From the NCBI GenBank assembly GCA_002887195.1, contig PJAB01000112.1, forward strand, positions 1 to 41,477: a DNA stretch of 41,477 nt. The letters run 5' to 3'. Below the pieces are notes generated by a model. The model ran no database searches and was not told the origin of the DNA. It saw only the letters and a list, made by a program, of their open reading frames with translations. Below, one piece after another: positions 21,701 through 33,700 of this stretch; position 1 is the stretch's first letter; every line of letters starts with the position of its first letter. Origin of the DNA: Chrysochromulina parva (taxonomy: Eukaryota; Haptophyta; Prymnesiales; Chrysochromulinaceae). The translations under genes and the position numbers were made by a program.

Positions 21701-24700
21701 GACGGACAGCGAGCTACGGCCACCGCTCGCGCTTCGCATGAGCTCGTTCAGCTCGGCTTCCGTCAGCGATGCATCCTCCGCCGCCCGCAGCGCCTCTCGC
21801 AGTGCATGCGCCCCGTACTGGCCGTTGCCACTCAGGTCCAGGAGCGCGAGCGCCTTACGCAAGCGCGCCTCCTGCGCGGATGAGAGGGAAGCACTCAGGG
21901 ACACACTGTGGCAATCAGGTACCATCGGGTGCACTCAGGTGCACTCAGTGGCGCACTCAAGTACCATCAGGTGCACTCAGGTGCACTCAGGTGCACACTC
22001 AGTGGCAATCAGAGGCACTCAGTGGCACTCGCCTGCTCGGAAGAGAGTGTGCGCGCGAGCGGGGAGGTGCGCCGGAGCTGCGCGACAGACGGCACCCACT
22101 CGAGCACCATGACAGCATTCTTCAACCGTCGCTCGCCCATCCATTCGAGATTGAAGTGGTTACGGCTGATGGCCAGACTTGGCGGGAAGGGGAGCGGCGC
22201 GCGCGAGTGCACACGAAACTCACTTGCCGGGTAGAACGTGCCGTCGCCAAAGAGTGGCAGCGCCCAACACGGCGCCCTCGAGGCTCGGGCGGCGGCCGTG
22301 CTGACGGTGGCGGCGTCGGCGGCGTCGGCGGCATCCGTTTTGGGCAGCTGGCCGAGCGTACAGAAGGCCCATCGCCGGGGCTCCTCGCCGTCGCGTTGGT
22401 ACGCCATGTCGACGTAGCGCTCCATCTCGATCTCTTGCTCCTGCTCCTGCTCCTGCTCCTTCTCTTGCTCCTGCTCGCGGCACTGCTCGGTCTCGATGTC
22501 CGAGACGCCGCTGCTCGAGTTGAGCCCGGAGGAGATCGGAGGAGATCGGAGGAGATCGGAGGAGATCAGAGGAGATCAGAGGCAGTTTGGGGCCATCGAA
22601 GGCGCTCAGGCACTCAGGGGCACTCAGTGGCACTCGATGGCAATGAGAGGCAACTAGAGGAAGTGAATGGCACACTCCGGGACGCTCGCCTGTTCGAGTC
22701 GGAGACCATGGAAAGGATGCGCGCGCGTCGAGAGATGTCCTCCTCCGAGCAAATGAACGGGAGAAAGCGAGCGCAGTGCTCCTCGAGCACCTTGGCAAAC
22801 GAACGATGGCGCGGCACGCTCGCCAGGACACTTGTGTCCACCGGCTCCACGAAGGTGCGTAGGGCGCGCCGTAGCCGCTCTGGCAACCCGTCGTCCGTGG
22901 CAGGCTGAGACGGCTGGGGTGTTGCAATGGCCGACTGCACTGGCTGCCCGTCGGGCTGCTGCCCCTTCGGTGGCGATCCTTTGGCCGCCGGCTGCGGCGG
23001 ATGCCCTTTGGCCGCCGGCTGCGGCGGATGACCCTTTTGCGCCGACTTGGGTGCCGATCCCTTGCTTGGCAGCTGTCCTGGATCCGGTGCTTGGGGCGGC
23101 GGGCTGTGCGGGCGGGGCGGCGGCAGCCGCTTGGCCGGCTGCGCTTCCGGTGCGGCGTGTGGCGAAGCCGCTTCTGCCGCCCCTTCGTCTGACGCAGCCT
23201 GCTTGGCAAGCTGCTGGGGCTGCTGGCGCTGCCATGCCTCCTCGGCGCACAGCAGGTCGCGCAGCTCGATCGCCTGATGAAGGAGGTCATCCGAGCTCAT
23301 CAAGGCCAACCAGCGGCCATCAAGGCCAATCAGGGGCGCTCACCTCGAAGAAGACACGCGAGTTGCGCTTGGTGAGCCCGTTCGACTCACACATGTCGAT
23401 CAGCTTCGTCAGCTGTGGAAGCTCGCGCAGCCCGATGGCCTGACGAAGCTCATCCTCGCATTTGGAGCGCGGGCCGAAGGCGGCCTCCCAAGGAAAGTGG
23501 CACCATGGCTGCTCAAAGGCGAAGGGATCGCGTCGGAAGGAATGGAGAGGCATTCGTGCACCATCAGCGACATCAGGGGCGATTTGTGGCACTCAGAGGC
23601 ACTCAGAGGCCATCGGGGCCATTTCAGAGGCACTCAGAGGCCATCGGGGGGAATGGGGTGGCATTCAAGTGGCACTCAGAGGCCCTCTGACCTGCTCAGC
23701 GGGGAAGAGGTCCATGGGCACGTTGAGCTTCGCGGCCCGTTCTGTTATGACGAGCCGCTCCTCGAGCAGCTCCTTCTCGAGGTCGCGGGTCTTCTGCGCG
23801 AGTCGACGCTCGAGAAGGATCACCTTTTGCTCCTGGGGCTCAAGCTGTTTGCGCCGCTCAAAGTGCTCGCACACGGTGTGCACCCAGCGCAGCAGCAGCC
23901 TCTCTGCGCGGGAGATGAGCATCTCGTTCGCCTTCTTGTCTTGCTGGCTCGACGAAACTCTGAGGTCCTCTTTTGGGCCGCGCTTGGCACTCGAAGGTGG
24001 AGATGGCACACCGAGCACGTCGCTGCTGTCGATCTCGTCCTCGTCGTCCTCGTCGTCCTCGTCGTCCTCATCCTCGGCGTCGTCCTCATCCTCGTCCTCG
24101 TCCTCGTCCTCATCCTCGTCCTCGTCTTCCATGTCCTCTTCAAAATCGAACAACTCCTCCTCCTCTTCTTCGTCCTCGTCCTCGTCCTCGTCCTCCTCCT
24201 CGTCCTCCTCCTCCTCCTCCTCCTCCTCCTCCTCCTCCTCAGCATACCTCGGCGCCCTCCGAGCACCTCCTCGGCGCTTCTGGAGTACCGGACGCATCAC
24301 CTGGGCACGACGCTTGATGGAGAAGCCGTTGCTGCGCGTGAGCCCCCCGGTGCGCCCCCCCCCGGTGCGTCCTCCTCCCTTGCGTGCTCTGCGCGAGTTT
24401 CCAAATTTGGACGAGGCTCCATGGCGCCTCTCCTCCTCACTTTCATCTTCACTGCCCTCACTCACACCCCTGCCTCCCTTGGCACCACCCTCGTCGTCGT
24501 CGTCCTCCTCCTCCTCCTCCTCCTCTTCGTCGTCGTCGTCGTCCTCCTCGATCGTGGTGTCACCGCCATCGCTCCCGCTCTTGCCAGCGTCGCTCGTCTC
24601 GCGTGACGAGAGTGCCTCCTCCTCAACGAGCTTCTCGACGAGCTCCTTGACGCCCTCTAAGCGCAATGCTGTCCGCACTTTGCGAACCTGTCGCGCGGCG

Positions 24701-27700
24701 CCCACATGCTGCCATCAGTGACACCCCTCCCTCGCAATCCCTGCAAGGCACTCAATAACACTCCGATGCAGTCCGAGGCACTCCGAGGATCAGAGGCAAT
24801 TTGAGCCAAGGAGCGCACCTGCGCAGCCGTGACGCTCCCCAACTTCTCGCCCACAAACCCCTTGAGCAACCCTGGAGAGCGAAGGTACTCGAGCGCCAGC
24901 CGCGCGCTCGGCTGGCATGTGATCATCTCGACCGCGACCGACTCGTGTCCGTGGGAGCGCTTGAGAGCGAAGACGGCCTGCTCGCGCCGTACCTGATGAG
25001 GGAGGCGCTCAAGCCGCGATCAGTCGCAATCAGTCGCAATCAGCCGCAATTCGGGCATTCATTCACAGGCGATCACGGCCTGCTCGCGCCGTACCGACGC
25101 GCCCGCCTCCCGCGCTGCCTTCATCACGGACTTGATGAGGGTCGGCGAGATCCCATCTGGCGGCTCGTCGCGGTCGAGGACCTCATCAAGCTCCTTCTGT
25201 GCCACTTGGAGCTCCTTCTTGAGAGCATCGTACTGCTTCTTCTTGGCCGTCAGCTCCGTAGAGAGCTCGTGATAGCCCGCCGCGGCGACGATCCATTCAC
25301 ACAGGTACGCGCACAGCTGCGAGCCCGCCCGGAAGCGATGCCCCTTGGCGTTCTGCGCGAGGTGGTCGGCGAGCCCTTTGACCTTTGACCAATCCTCCGG
25401 CTTGGTGCGCCCCTCGTTAATCTCCAGCTCGAGGCCGCGCACAGCCGCGTAGAACTTGTCCCATACCTGATGAGGGAGGCACTCGAGCCGCAATCAGCCG
25501 CAATCAGCCGCAATCAGCCGCAATCAGCCGCAATCAGCCGCAATCAACCGCAATCAGCATGCAATGAGGGAGGCACTCAAGCCGCAATTAGGGCATTCAT
25601 CAAGGCGATCACGGCGTCCCATACCTCGCGCTTCATCGGGTTCATCCAGCTCGCCGCAGCCTTGAACACGTCGCTCTCCTTGGCGAGAGCGTCCGAGTTG
25701 AGCATGAGCAGCAGGGCGGTGAGAGCTGCCTTAAAGAGGTCGTCGCCCATGTTGCCGGAGAGCGCCGTGTTGAACGTATACCGGTCGTTCAGGTAGCTCA
25801 CCTTCGTGCGCATATCGTCGCGCTTGGCGGAGGCGGCTGCTGAGGAAGCTTCGAGATCTTTATGGAGGATGAGCAGGAACTGCTTGAGTCGATAGACCTT
25901 CTGCTGTTGCCCTTCGAGCTGCTGCTCCTGCTGCTCCTCCGCATTCGCCTGAGGAGGGAGGCCATCAGAGGTCATCAGCGGTCATCAGCGGACATCAGAG
26001 GTCATCAGAGGTCATCAGAGGTCATCAGAGGTCACCAGAGGTCCATCAGAGGTCATCAGAGGTCCATCAGAGGTCATCAGAGGTCATCAGCTCCTCCTCC
26101 TCGGCACTCGCCTTCTGCGCCGCCTCATCCACCTCTTTCGCCGCCTCCGCCACCTTCTTCGCCGCCTCCGCCGCCTCCGCCGCCTTCTTCGCCGTCGCCT
26201 CCTCCCTCGCCGCCTCCGCCGCCTTGTCCGCAGCTGCCTTCACCTTCTTGCCCTTCGCCGCAGCCTTCCCCGCCGCCGTCGCCGCTGCCCTCGCCGCCGC
26301 CGCCTTCGCCGCCGCCTCATCCGCCGCCCTCTTCGCGGCATCTGCCGCCGCCGCCGCCGTCTCCGCCTCCTTCTGCACCTCCAGCGAGGGGTACTTGGCG
26401 GCCATCTGCAGCACGCCCCGCAAGTCCTCCTCGATTGCATGCAGCCCGCACAGGTCGCACAAGCACTCACACGCGGTTTGCATCGCCACGGTGCACGCAT
26501 GCTGTTCCACTCTCATACGCGCCTCCTCACGCGCCAGGTCGTGCTGCAGCACCGCCGCTGCCCACTGGCGCAGCGCCGCTGCCACAGGCTCCAGCTCGGG
26601 CGGCGGCGCCGGCTGCTCGAGATAGCGCCGCAGCCGGCTCGGCGCCGTCTTGGGCACCGCGTCCAAATCGAGCGAGAGCATGCGGCGAATCAGCGCACTG
26701 GAGGATCCTAATTTGGATCCTAACTTGGATCCGAATTCGGCTTCAGATTTGGACGCGCTCGACAAGGCGCCATCTTGGGCGCGTGACGAGACGCGCATCA
26801 GGCGGTTCTGTACGGACGCAAAGTCGGGCTTCGTGTCGAGGAGCACGGCCACGGCCTCGACAGCCGCTCGCAACGGGTCGGACGGAGTGTCGGTGGTGCG
26901 CATCTCCTCGAGCGCCGTCTCGGGCAGCTGGCCAAGCGCCGTCTTGGCGGTCTCGAGCTCAGTGAGCGCCTGCTGCAGCGCCGCCTCGGTCGCACGCGCC
27001 GGCTGCGGCTCCATGATGAAGTCCTCGATCTCGGCGATCTCGGACGGGCGGAGCTTGGCGAGCTTGGCGGAGATATGGCCCAACTGCTTCTCGAGCGGAC
27101 GGAGCGCGTGCATCAGCTCGTGGAGCTTCCCACGCTCTTTGTGCGCCTGTTCACGCTCCTCCCCGAACTCCTTCTCCTTCTTCGCCTTGGCTTTGAGAGA
27201 GCTCGAGCAGGCGTATGCGATCTCGAACAAATCTCGCGCCTCGCGCGTGATCGTGTGCCCCTCGGGCGAGATGAGCACCACCTGATGAGGTACGCAATCA
27301 GTCGCAATCAGCACCAATCAGCTCGCCTTGCGCGTGATCTTGTGCCCTCAGGCGAGACGAGCAAACAGACGAGCAATCAGACGAGCAAACAGACGAGCGA
27401 TCAGACGAGCACCTGTGTCGAGCTCGCGTCGAGCTCAAATAGTTGACGAAGCCGCGCGCGCCTCTGCGTGTGTGTGAACGGGATGGCTAGCCACGGCATC
27501 TCTCGGAAGCAGGCGGTGAACTCCTCGCTTGAGCTCGCGGACGAGATCGCGATCACCTGATGAGAGAGGCGATCAGTCGCTATCAGTGGCACTCATCGGC
27601 CATCTTTGGGACGTTCAGCCGACGAGATTGCGATCACCTCAAAGTCGCGGTCGGCACGGCCCTCGTGCACCTCCCGCAGTGCACGCAACACGTCCCCCGA

Positions 27701-30700
27701 CTGGTCCCCCGAGTGGCAAAAGTAGAGCCCCAGCGCCTTCCCGTCCAGCTTGGCACGGCCCACCGCCCCTTCTCGATTCGAGAGGAAGGCCTCGCCCAAC
27801 GCCTGATGCACGTAGGACGCGGCCACCTCTTTTGGCACTCTGAAGAGCGTGTGGCCCGCGAGGAGCTGCTCGTGAGCGCGCTGCCGCCAGATGTTGCACA
27901 GGTTCTGATGGCAAAGCTGGTCAAACTGAACCCGCTCGCTCTTCATGGCATTGATCACGAGCCATGCTGCCACGTCGCGCAGCATGCGTTGCAGCTGCGC
28001 GCGCGTCGTCGTGGCCGCAGGGCGCGCCGTCATGGGCAGCGCCGCGGGCGGTAGGGTTTCGTCACGATTGAGCGCCGTCATGGGCAGCGCCGCGGGCGGC
28101 AGGGTTTCGTCACGCTTGAGCGCTGCCACGAGCACATTCGTCTCCGAGTCGATGTGGCCAGCCTTGGCGAGCTGACGACCCATCAGCTCGAGCACCTGGC
28201 CATCAGAGGTCATCAGAGGCGCAAACAGAGGAGTGAGGAGCAAACAGACAGGCAAAAAAGGGGCCGTCAGAGGTCATCAGAGAGGCCAGCAGCGGATGAA
28301 CACCTCGGGGATGATGAGGAGCGTAATTTGTTGGCCGTCAGAGATCCCACGCATCCGAAAGGCGCCTTGTGCGAGGTCACGGAAGACCTGCCAAATAAAG
28401 GATATCATTAGGGGATATCGTTAGGGAGGTCATTAGCATCCAGGGAGCTTAATATTAGGGAAGGTCATTCGGGGAGGTCATTCGGTACTCACCATATCCT
28501 TGCCAAGCGTGAGGGCGGCTCTGGCCGAGAGGCAGTGCTTGATGTCCATGCCGGTCGTGTGGATCTGGTCGTAGAAGGCGAAGCGCTGCTCGACGGCGAT
28601 GCCGCACTGCGAGAGCTTGAGCACGCGCCCAGTCGCCCGGACCAGAATCATCTTCTCATCATTCTCGTCGAGAAAAACGACACCCTCGCACCTAAATAGG
28701 GATGCACTTGCACGCCATCAGAAGCCATCAGAGGCAATCAAGGACAATTCGGGGCCTTCGCACCAGCGGCCTAATCCATTGGCGAGCAGATAGCGCGAGG
28801 CCATCACAGGCAATCAAGGACAATTGGGGGCCTTCGCACCAACGGCCTAATCCATTGGCGAGCAGATAGCGCGAGGCCATCACAGGCAATCAAGGACAAA
28901 TGGGGGCCTTCGCACCAACGGCCTAACCCATTGGCGAGCAGATAGCGCGCAACGGCTCGATTGGAGAGACCAGTGATGAGCGCCCCCGTGTCGATGAGCG
29001 CATGCAATCGGGGCTCGGCCGAAGCCACGTGGCGCAGCAGTGACGAGACCGTCCAGCCCACGCGCGCAATCTCGACGCTCACCACGTCGGGGTCGGTGAG
29101 CACGTGGAGCATCTTACCATCGGAGCCCTTTTCGTACCCGCACCGGCCCAGGTCGAGCGGCAGCAGGTCCGAGGGCGTGCCGCTGAACCCGATGCGCTGG
29201 CCAAAGAGCATCTCGCCACCGAGGTCCTGGCCCGAAGCGGAGAGCTTGAGCAGCTGGTGCTGCATGAAGGACGGGAAGACGACCTGCTCGAGCAGCCAGT
29301 GCAGGCACGCGGGCAGCTTGCGCAGCAGCTCGTACAGCTTATTCATCTGCTCGTCGTTCGACTGCTTTAGGAGCCAGAGAGGCACGACCACACGCTCGTC
29401 CAAATTAGGATCGTCGTCCATCTCGACGACGGGCGCCGTGTCGGCGTCGGTCGCGCCCGCCCCGGCGCTCGCCACGGCGCCCGCCGCCGTGCCGACACCG
29501 CGCTGTGCTGAGCGCCCCTTGATCAGCCCACCCGCTTGACGAACCCACGACTCGTACAGCAGCGAGCTCTTTCGTAACGGAAACGGACCCACTTCCTTTT
29601 CAAAGTCGGCGCGCAGCAGTGCGATCACGTCCTGCTCGAAGTCCACCTTGCGCAGCCCCTCGTACCGGTAGGCGAGCACCGTGAGACCTATGATGATGTC
29701 CGGGTGCGCAAACTCGGAAGCGCGGCTTGGTACGTCCTTCCCGACGAAGGGGATCGCGAGCTTAAATCTCGATCTCGGCATGTGAGGTTCGGTCTTTAGC
29801 AGCCGCTCGTACTCATGCGTCGAGAGCAGCCCGAAGCTCACCCGATCAATCTTTTGCAGCGTGTGCGGCAGAAAGGTGCGCAGCCACTCGGTTGCCAAAT
29901 TTAGCATCTTGAACGCCTTCGGGTCGAGTCGCGCCTCCATGTACGCCAGCAGCCGCTCGAAGGCGCGCGCGCTGGACGCTGATTGCCTTTGATGGTCGGC
30001 TGATTGCCCCTGATGAGGGCCGGCCGCTGCTCGGGCCGCCTCCCTCTTGGCGGCCGCCTCAAGCACCCAAGGCTCCCATTCGGTGTCTGCGAGCACATCG
30101 CCCTTGCCCGTAACGTACGCCTCGATCTGCTCGATCGCCAGCCCGGCGACGTGGTTCGCCTCGAGCCAGAGCATCATCCACTGAGCCATCACGGGGCGCA
30201 TGCATTCATGGTACCACTCGACGTTGAGCAGCACCAAATGGGGCGATCGCTGCAGCGCGCGCTTCGCGTAGCCACTCTCGATCACGCTCTGCAGCTGCTC
30301 CAAGATACGGTGCGCGCGACCCGACTGGTGGAAGGGCACGGCCATCGACTGGCGTTCGACAAAGAAGACGGCGTCGAGGCAGTGGATGGCGCAAGTCCAG
30401 CGCTCAGGGCTGAAGTCGAGAGGGTGCTTGGCGCCGATAGGAAAGTTGAGCTCCGCCTTCAGTGGGTGCAACAGCAGGTCGACTTCGTCCATGATCAGGC
30501 AACCCGACTTGAAGAGCTTGATAACCCGAGCGAGGGCTCGCACGTCGTGCTCAATGGAGCGGTCGACGAGCTGCCCGTTGGGCTCGACCATCATCTCCAT
30601 CTTCTCGAGCAGCTTGAGCTGCAACGACTTGATCGTGGACGCGGTGCAGAGCACGACACCATTGTTGCGCATCGCGCTCTGCAGCTTCTCGACCGTGGAC

Positions 30701-33700
30701 CAGCGGAGCGCGGACGAGCGCTCGAACGAAAGCGTGAACACGCGCTTGCGTACGATCGACGAGAAGGTGGCGCGCAGCGTCGCCTTCGATTGCTCAAGGA
30801 GCGCAGGTGGCATCGTCTGCACCACAAGCGTCCGACCGTCCCCCAACATGAGCGCAAGCATCGGCCCAACCACAGTCGTCTTGCCACCCCCCATGAGCAT
30901 TTGCTTGACGAGCGGCCGGCCACCGCGCACCGCGTCCACGAACTCGCGTACGAGCGCCACCTGCGCCTCGCGCAGCACAAGGTTGTGCGTGAACTCGAAG
31001 AGCAGAAAGCGCGGGTCGTATGCACGGTCCGTGCCTACGTAATGCCTGCCAGTGACCAGCTGCTCGGCAAATGTCTGCGCCTTGAGCGTGATCGCCGAGG
31101 CGGCCTGCACGGGGGGCGCCAGGGGGGCGCCAGGGGGGCGCCAGGGGGGCGATGGGGAGGCCATCGGACACTCAGACAAAAAAAAGTGCACTCAGGCGCA
31201 CACAATCGCATCAGGCGCTCTCAGGGAGGCCACCAAGTGCAATCACGCACCTCTCGGAGCGCCGTCTCGGTCGTCCCGAAAGAGGGACCCGGCAGCGGCG
31301 GCCGAAGAAGACGGAGCAATCCATGCGCCTCCGAAAGGCATCGGTTGATCTGCCCGACGCGTGAGGCATGCAAGATGGACGCGACGACGAGATCGAAGAG
31401 CTGCTCGACCTCTTCCGTTACCAGGAATGGGTTAGCCATCCGTACATCCTCGGCCGAGCGCGCCGAGATGAGCAGGCAGAAGAGGAAGTCGAGCGCCGCC
31501 GTGGGCTCCTGCTCGGCCACTTGACGAAGCACGAAGAGCTCGCGCTCGCGCCGCTCGTGCGGCTGAAGCGACTTGAGATCTACCTCCACGAAGTTTGCGC
31601 GCTTCATGAGCTGTGGCAGCGCCTCGCGTACATAGGCCGCGTCGCGGTCTCGCTGCCTGATGAGGTCCGCCATCAGCGCGCCCAGAGCTTCCTCGGCCGC
31701 CTTGCACTTGGCCACATCGGCCAACAGAAGACCACCAGCGCCACCGCTACCGCCGCCGCCGCCACCGCCGGTGCGCACGAGCTCATCCGCATCCATCACG
31801 AAGAGGCAGCGAGGCGCCGTGGCAATGGCGAGCTGACGGGCGTGCTCCTCAGCATCCATCTTGAGACGCTCTTGCATGTCGCGTGCCACCTTGGAGCGGG
31901 CGTCAGGGTGCGCCGACACATCGAAGCCGATCGCGGCGCCGTGCTGAGCACTTGCATGCACGTCGATCGCGGCCCCAGAGTGGAGCTCCGACGTGTCTTC
32001 CTGCTGGCGCGCTACGAGGCGTGTGCTCGCATCGCGAAGGGCTGCGCTGACTGCGAGTGGCACTCGCGCGACGACACGCGACAAGTCGAGCACATCGAGC
32101 GGAACGGTGCAGAAGCTCTGGAGCTGCGAGGCGGTGACGCCTGGCCCAAATTCTTGGCGGGTGAACGGGCAGGTGGGCGGTTTCTCCTCGCGGCGCGCAG
32201 CGTCAAGGAGCTGCTCAAAGGCTTCGACGGCGATCAGGTGACCTCCCGGCAAGCGACGAACCTTTTCACCCTCCTCAAAATCCGTGAGTGAGATCGGGCA
32301 CGAGGTATTGTACGCAGCGCAGGAGGAGCTGAAGGTCAGTTCGGGGCACGACTCGACGGGTCGCATGGTGCGTGAGGCGCACGAGTGGTCACTCGTCGTC
32401 ATTCCGCCGACCGGCACACCCATATCGGCACCGGCACCACCGCCAGGACCGCCGCCAGCGCCGCTGCCATCACCGCCGCCAGCACCGCTGCCAGCACGGC
32501 CATTCGCGTCGCTGCCGACCGACGAGCGGCGGCCGTTGCCACGACCTGTGGGGAAAATGTACGTCGTCGGTGCGTCCAACCACGTGGCGGACGGCGGTGT
32601 CATCAATTCGAGCGATCTCCAGTCGGCGAGCTCGATCAGCTCCTCCGCGCACTGGCGCTCCGTCTCGACTGCAAGCTCCTCCATTCGTGCATACGACGCC
32701 TGCCCCCAGCCGCCGTCGCCCCAGCCGCCAGTATGGCCCCAGCCTCCGCGGCTCGCGTCGCCCCAGCCGCCGCCCCCCAAGCCTCCCCACATGCGCTCCT
32801 TCGTCAGTGCATCCACGCGCCGCTGGAGCATCGCCCGGGTCACCTGTGGGGTGATGGCGCCGTGGTGAGCACTGGCATGCAAGGCGCTCCCTTTGACATT
32901 CGATGGCACTTCGAGGCACTCAGGAAGCACCCAGGAAGCACTCAGGAGGGCACTCAGTAGTCACCTCCTCATGCCGACGCGCCGGCACGCTGATCATACA
33001 GCCCTGGTGGCGATCCCAGATGAGCTGTGACGAACCCAGATCCTGTAGCTCGCGCAGCGCCGTGCTGATCAGCTTGCCCAGCGGCGCCTCGGCCTCGTCA
33101 GGCAGCGGCAGGCCCGTGAAGACGTCGCGACGCTTGTACTTTCGCGTGTCGACGAATTCAGCCATGAACGGTCCGAGGAGGGGCTTGCGCGCGAGCGTGA
33201 GCAGCAGTGAGCCCAGCAGCGACGGCTCCTTGAGCTCGTTGGAAAAGAAGGGGAGCAGCAGCGTGGCGAAGGACTGCGGGCGAGTCGCTCGCATGCATGC
33301 ACTCAGCAGGTACAATTGGTGGTACTCGGCTTCGCATGCAAAACAATCAGCAGGTCAATTGGTGGTACTCCGTGGCCATCAGTATGGTGGTGCACACCTG
33401 CGAGCAGTTGGATGAGTGCAAGCGGCACTGCGTCGCGCCCTGGAGCATGTTGTACAGCAAAAGGAAGCCTCCGGACGCGATGGACATGCCCGAGGGCAGC
33501 GCACCCTTGGCGTTGAGGGTCGTGAGCAGCGCGAGCATCCCATCAAGCTCGATACGGCGCGTGTGCACGTACTTTTGGGCGACTTCGGCGATGAGCGCCT
33601 CGAGCTGCGCGCTCGTGTGGTGGACCACCTGCGAGCTCGATGCGGAGATCCACGGATGAGGGAGGCCATCAAAGACGTTTAAAGGCCATCAAAGGCCATC

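Noticed and set aside
30004..31524. 506-codon plus-strand open frame opposite the P-loop core
   Set aside because: Rich in Arg/His/Leu without motifs; the minus strand carries GGGKT, DEVD and other conserved blocks.
33274..33397. Exon continuing as MATEYHQL and rejoining at the second copy of GAGTACCACCAATTG
   Set aside because: No GT/GC donor and AG acceptor pair keeps the frame across the two copies. Splicing 33398 to 33273 does, leaving the duplicated text inside the intron.
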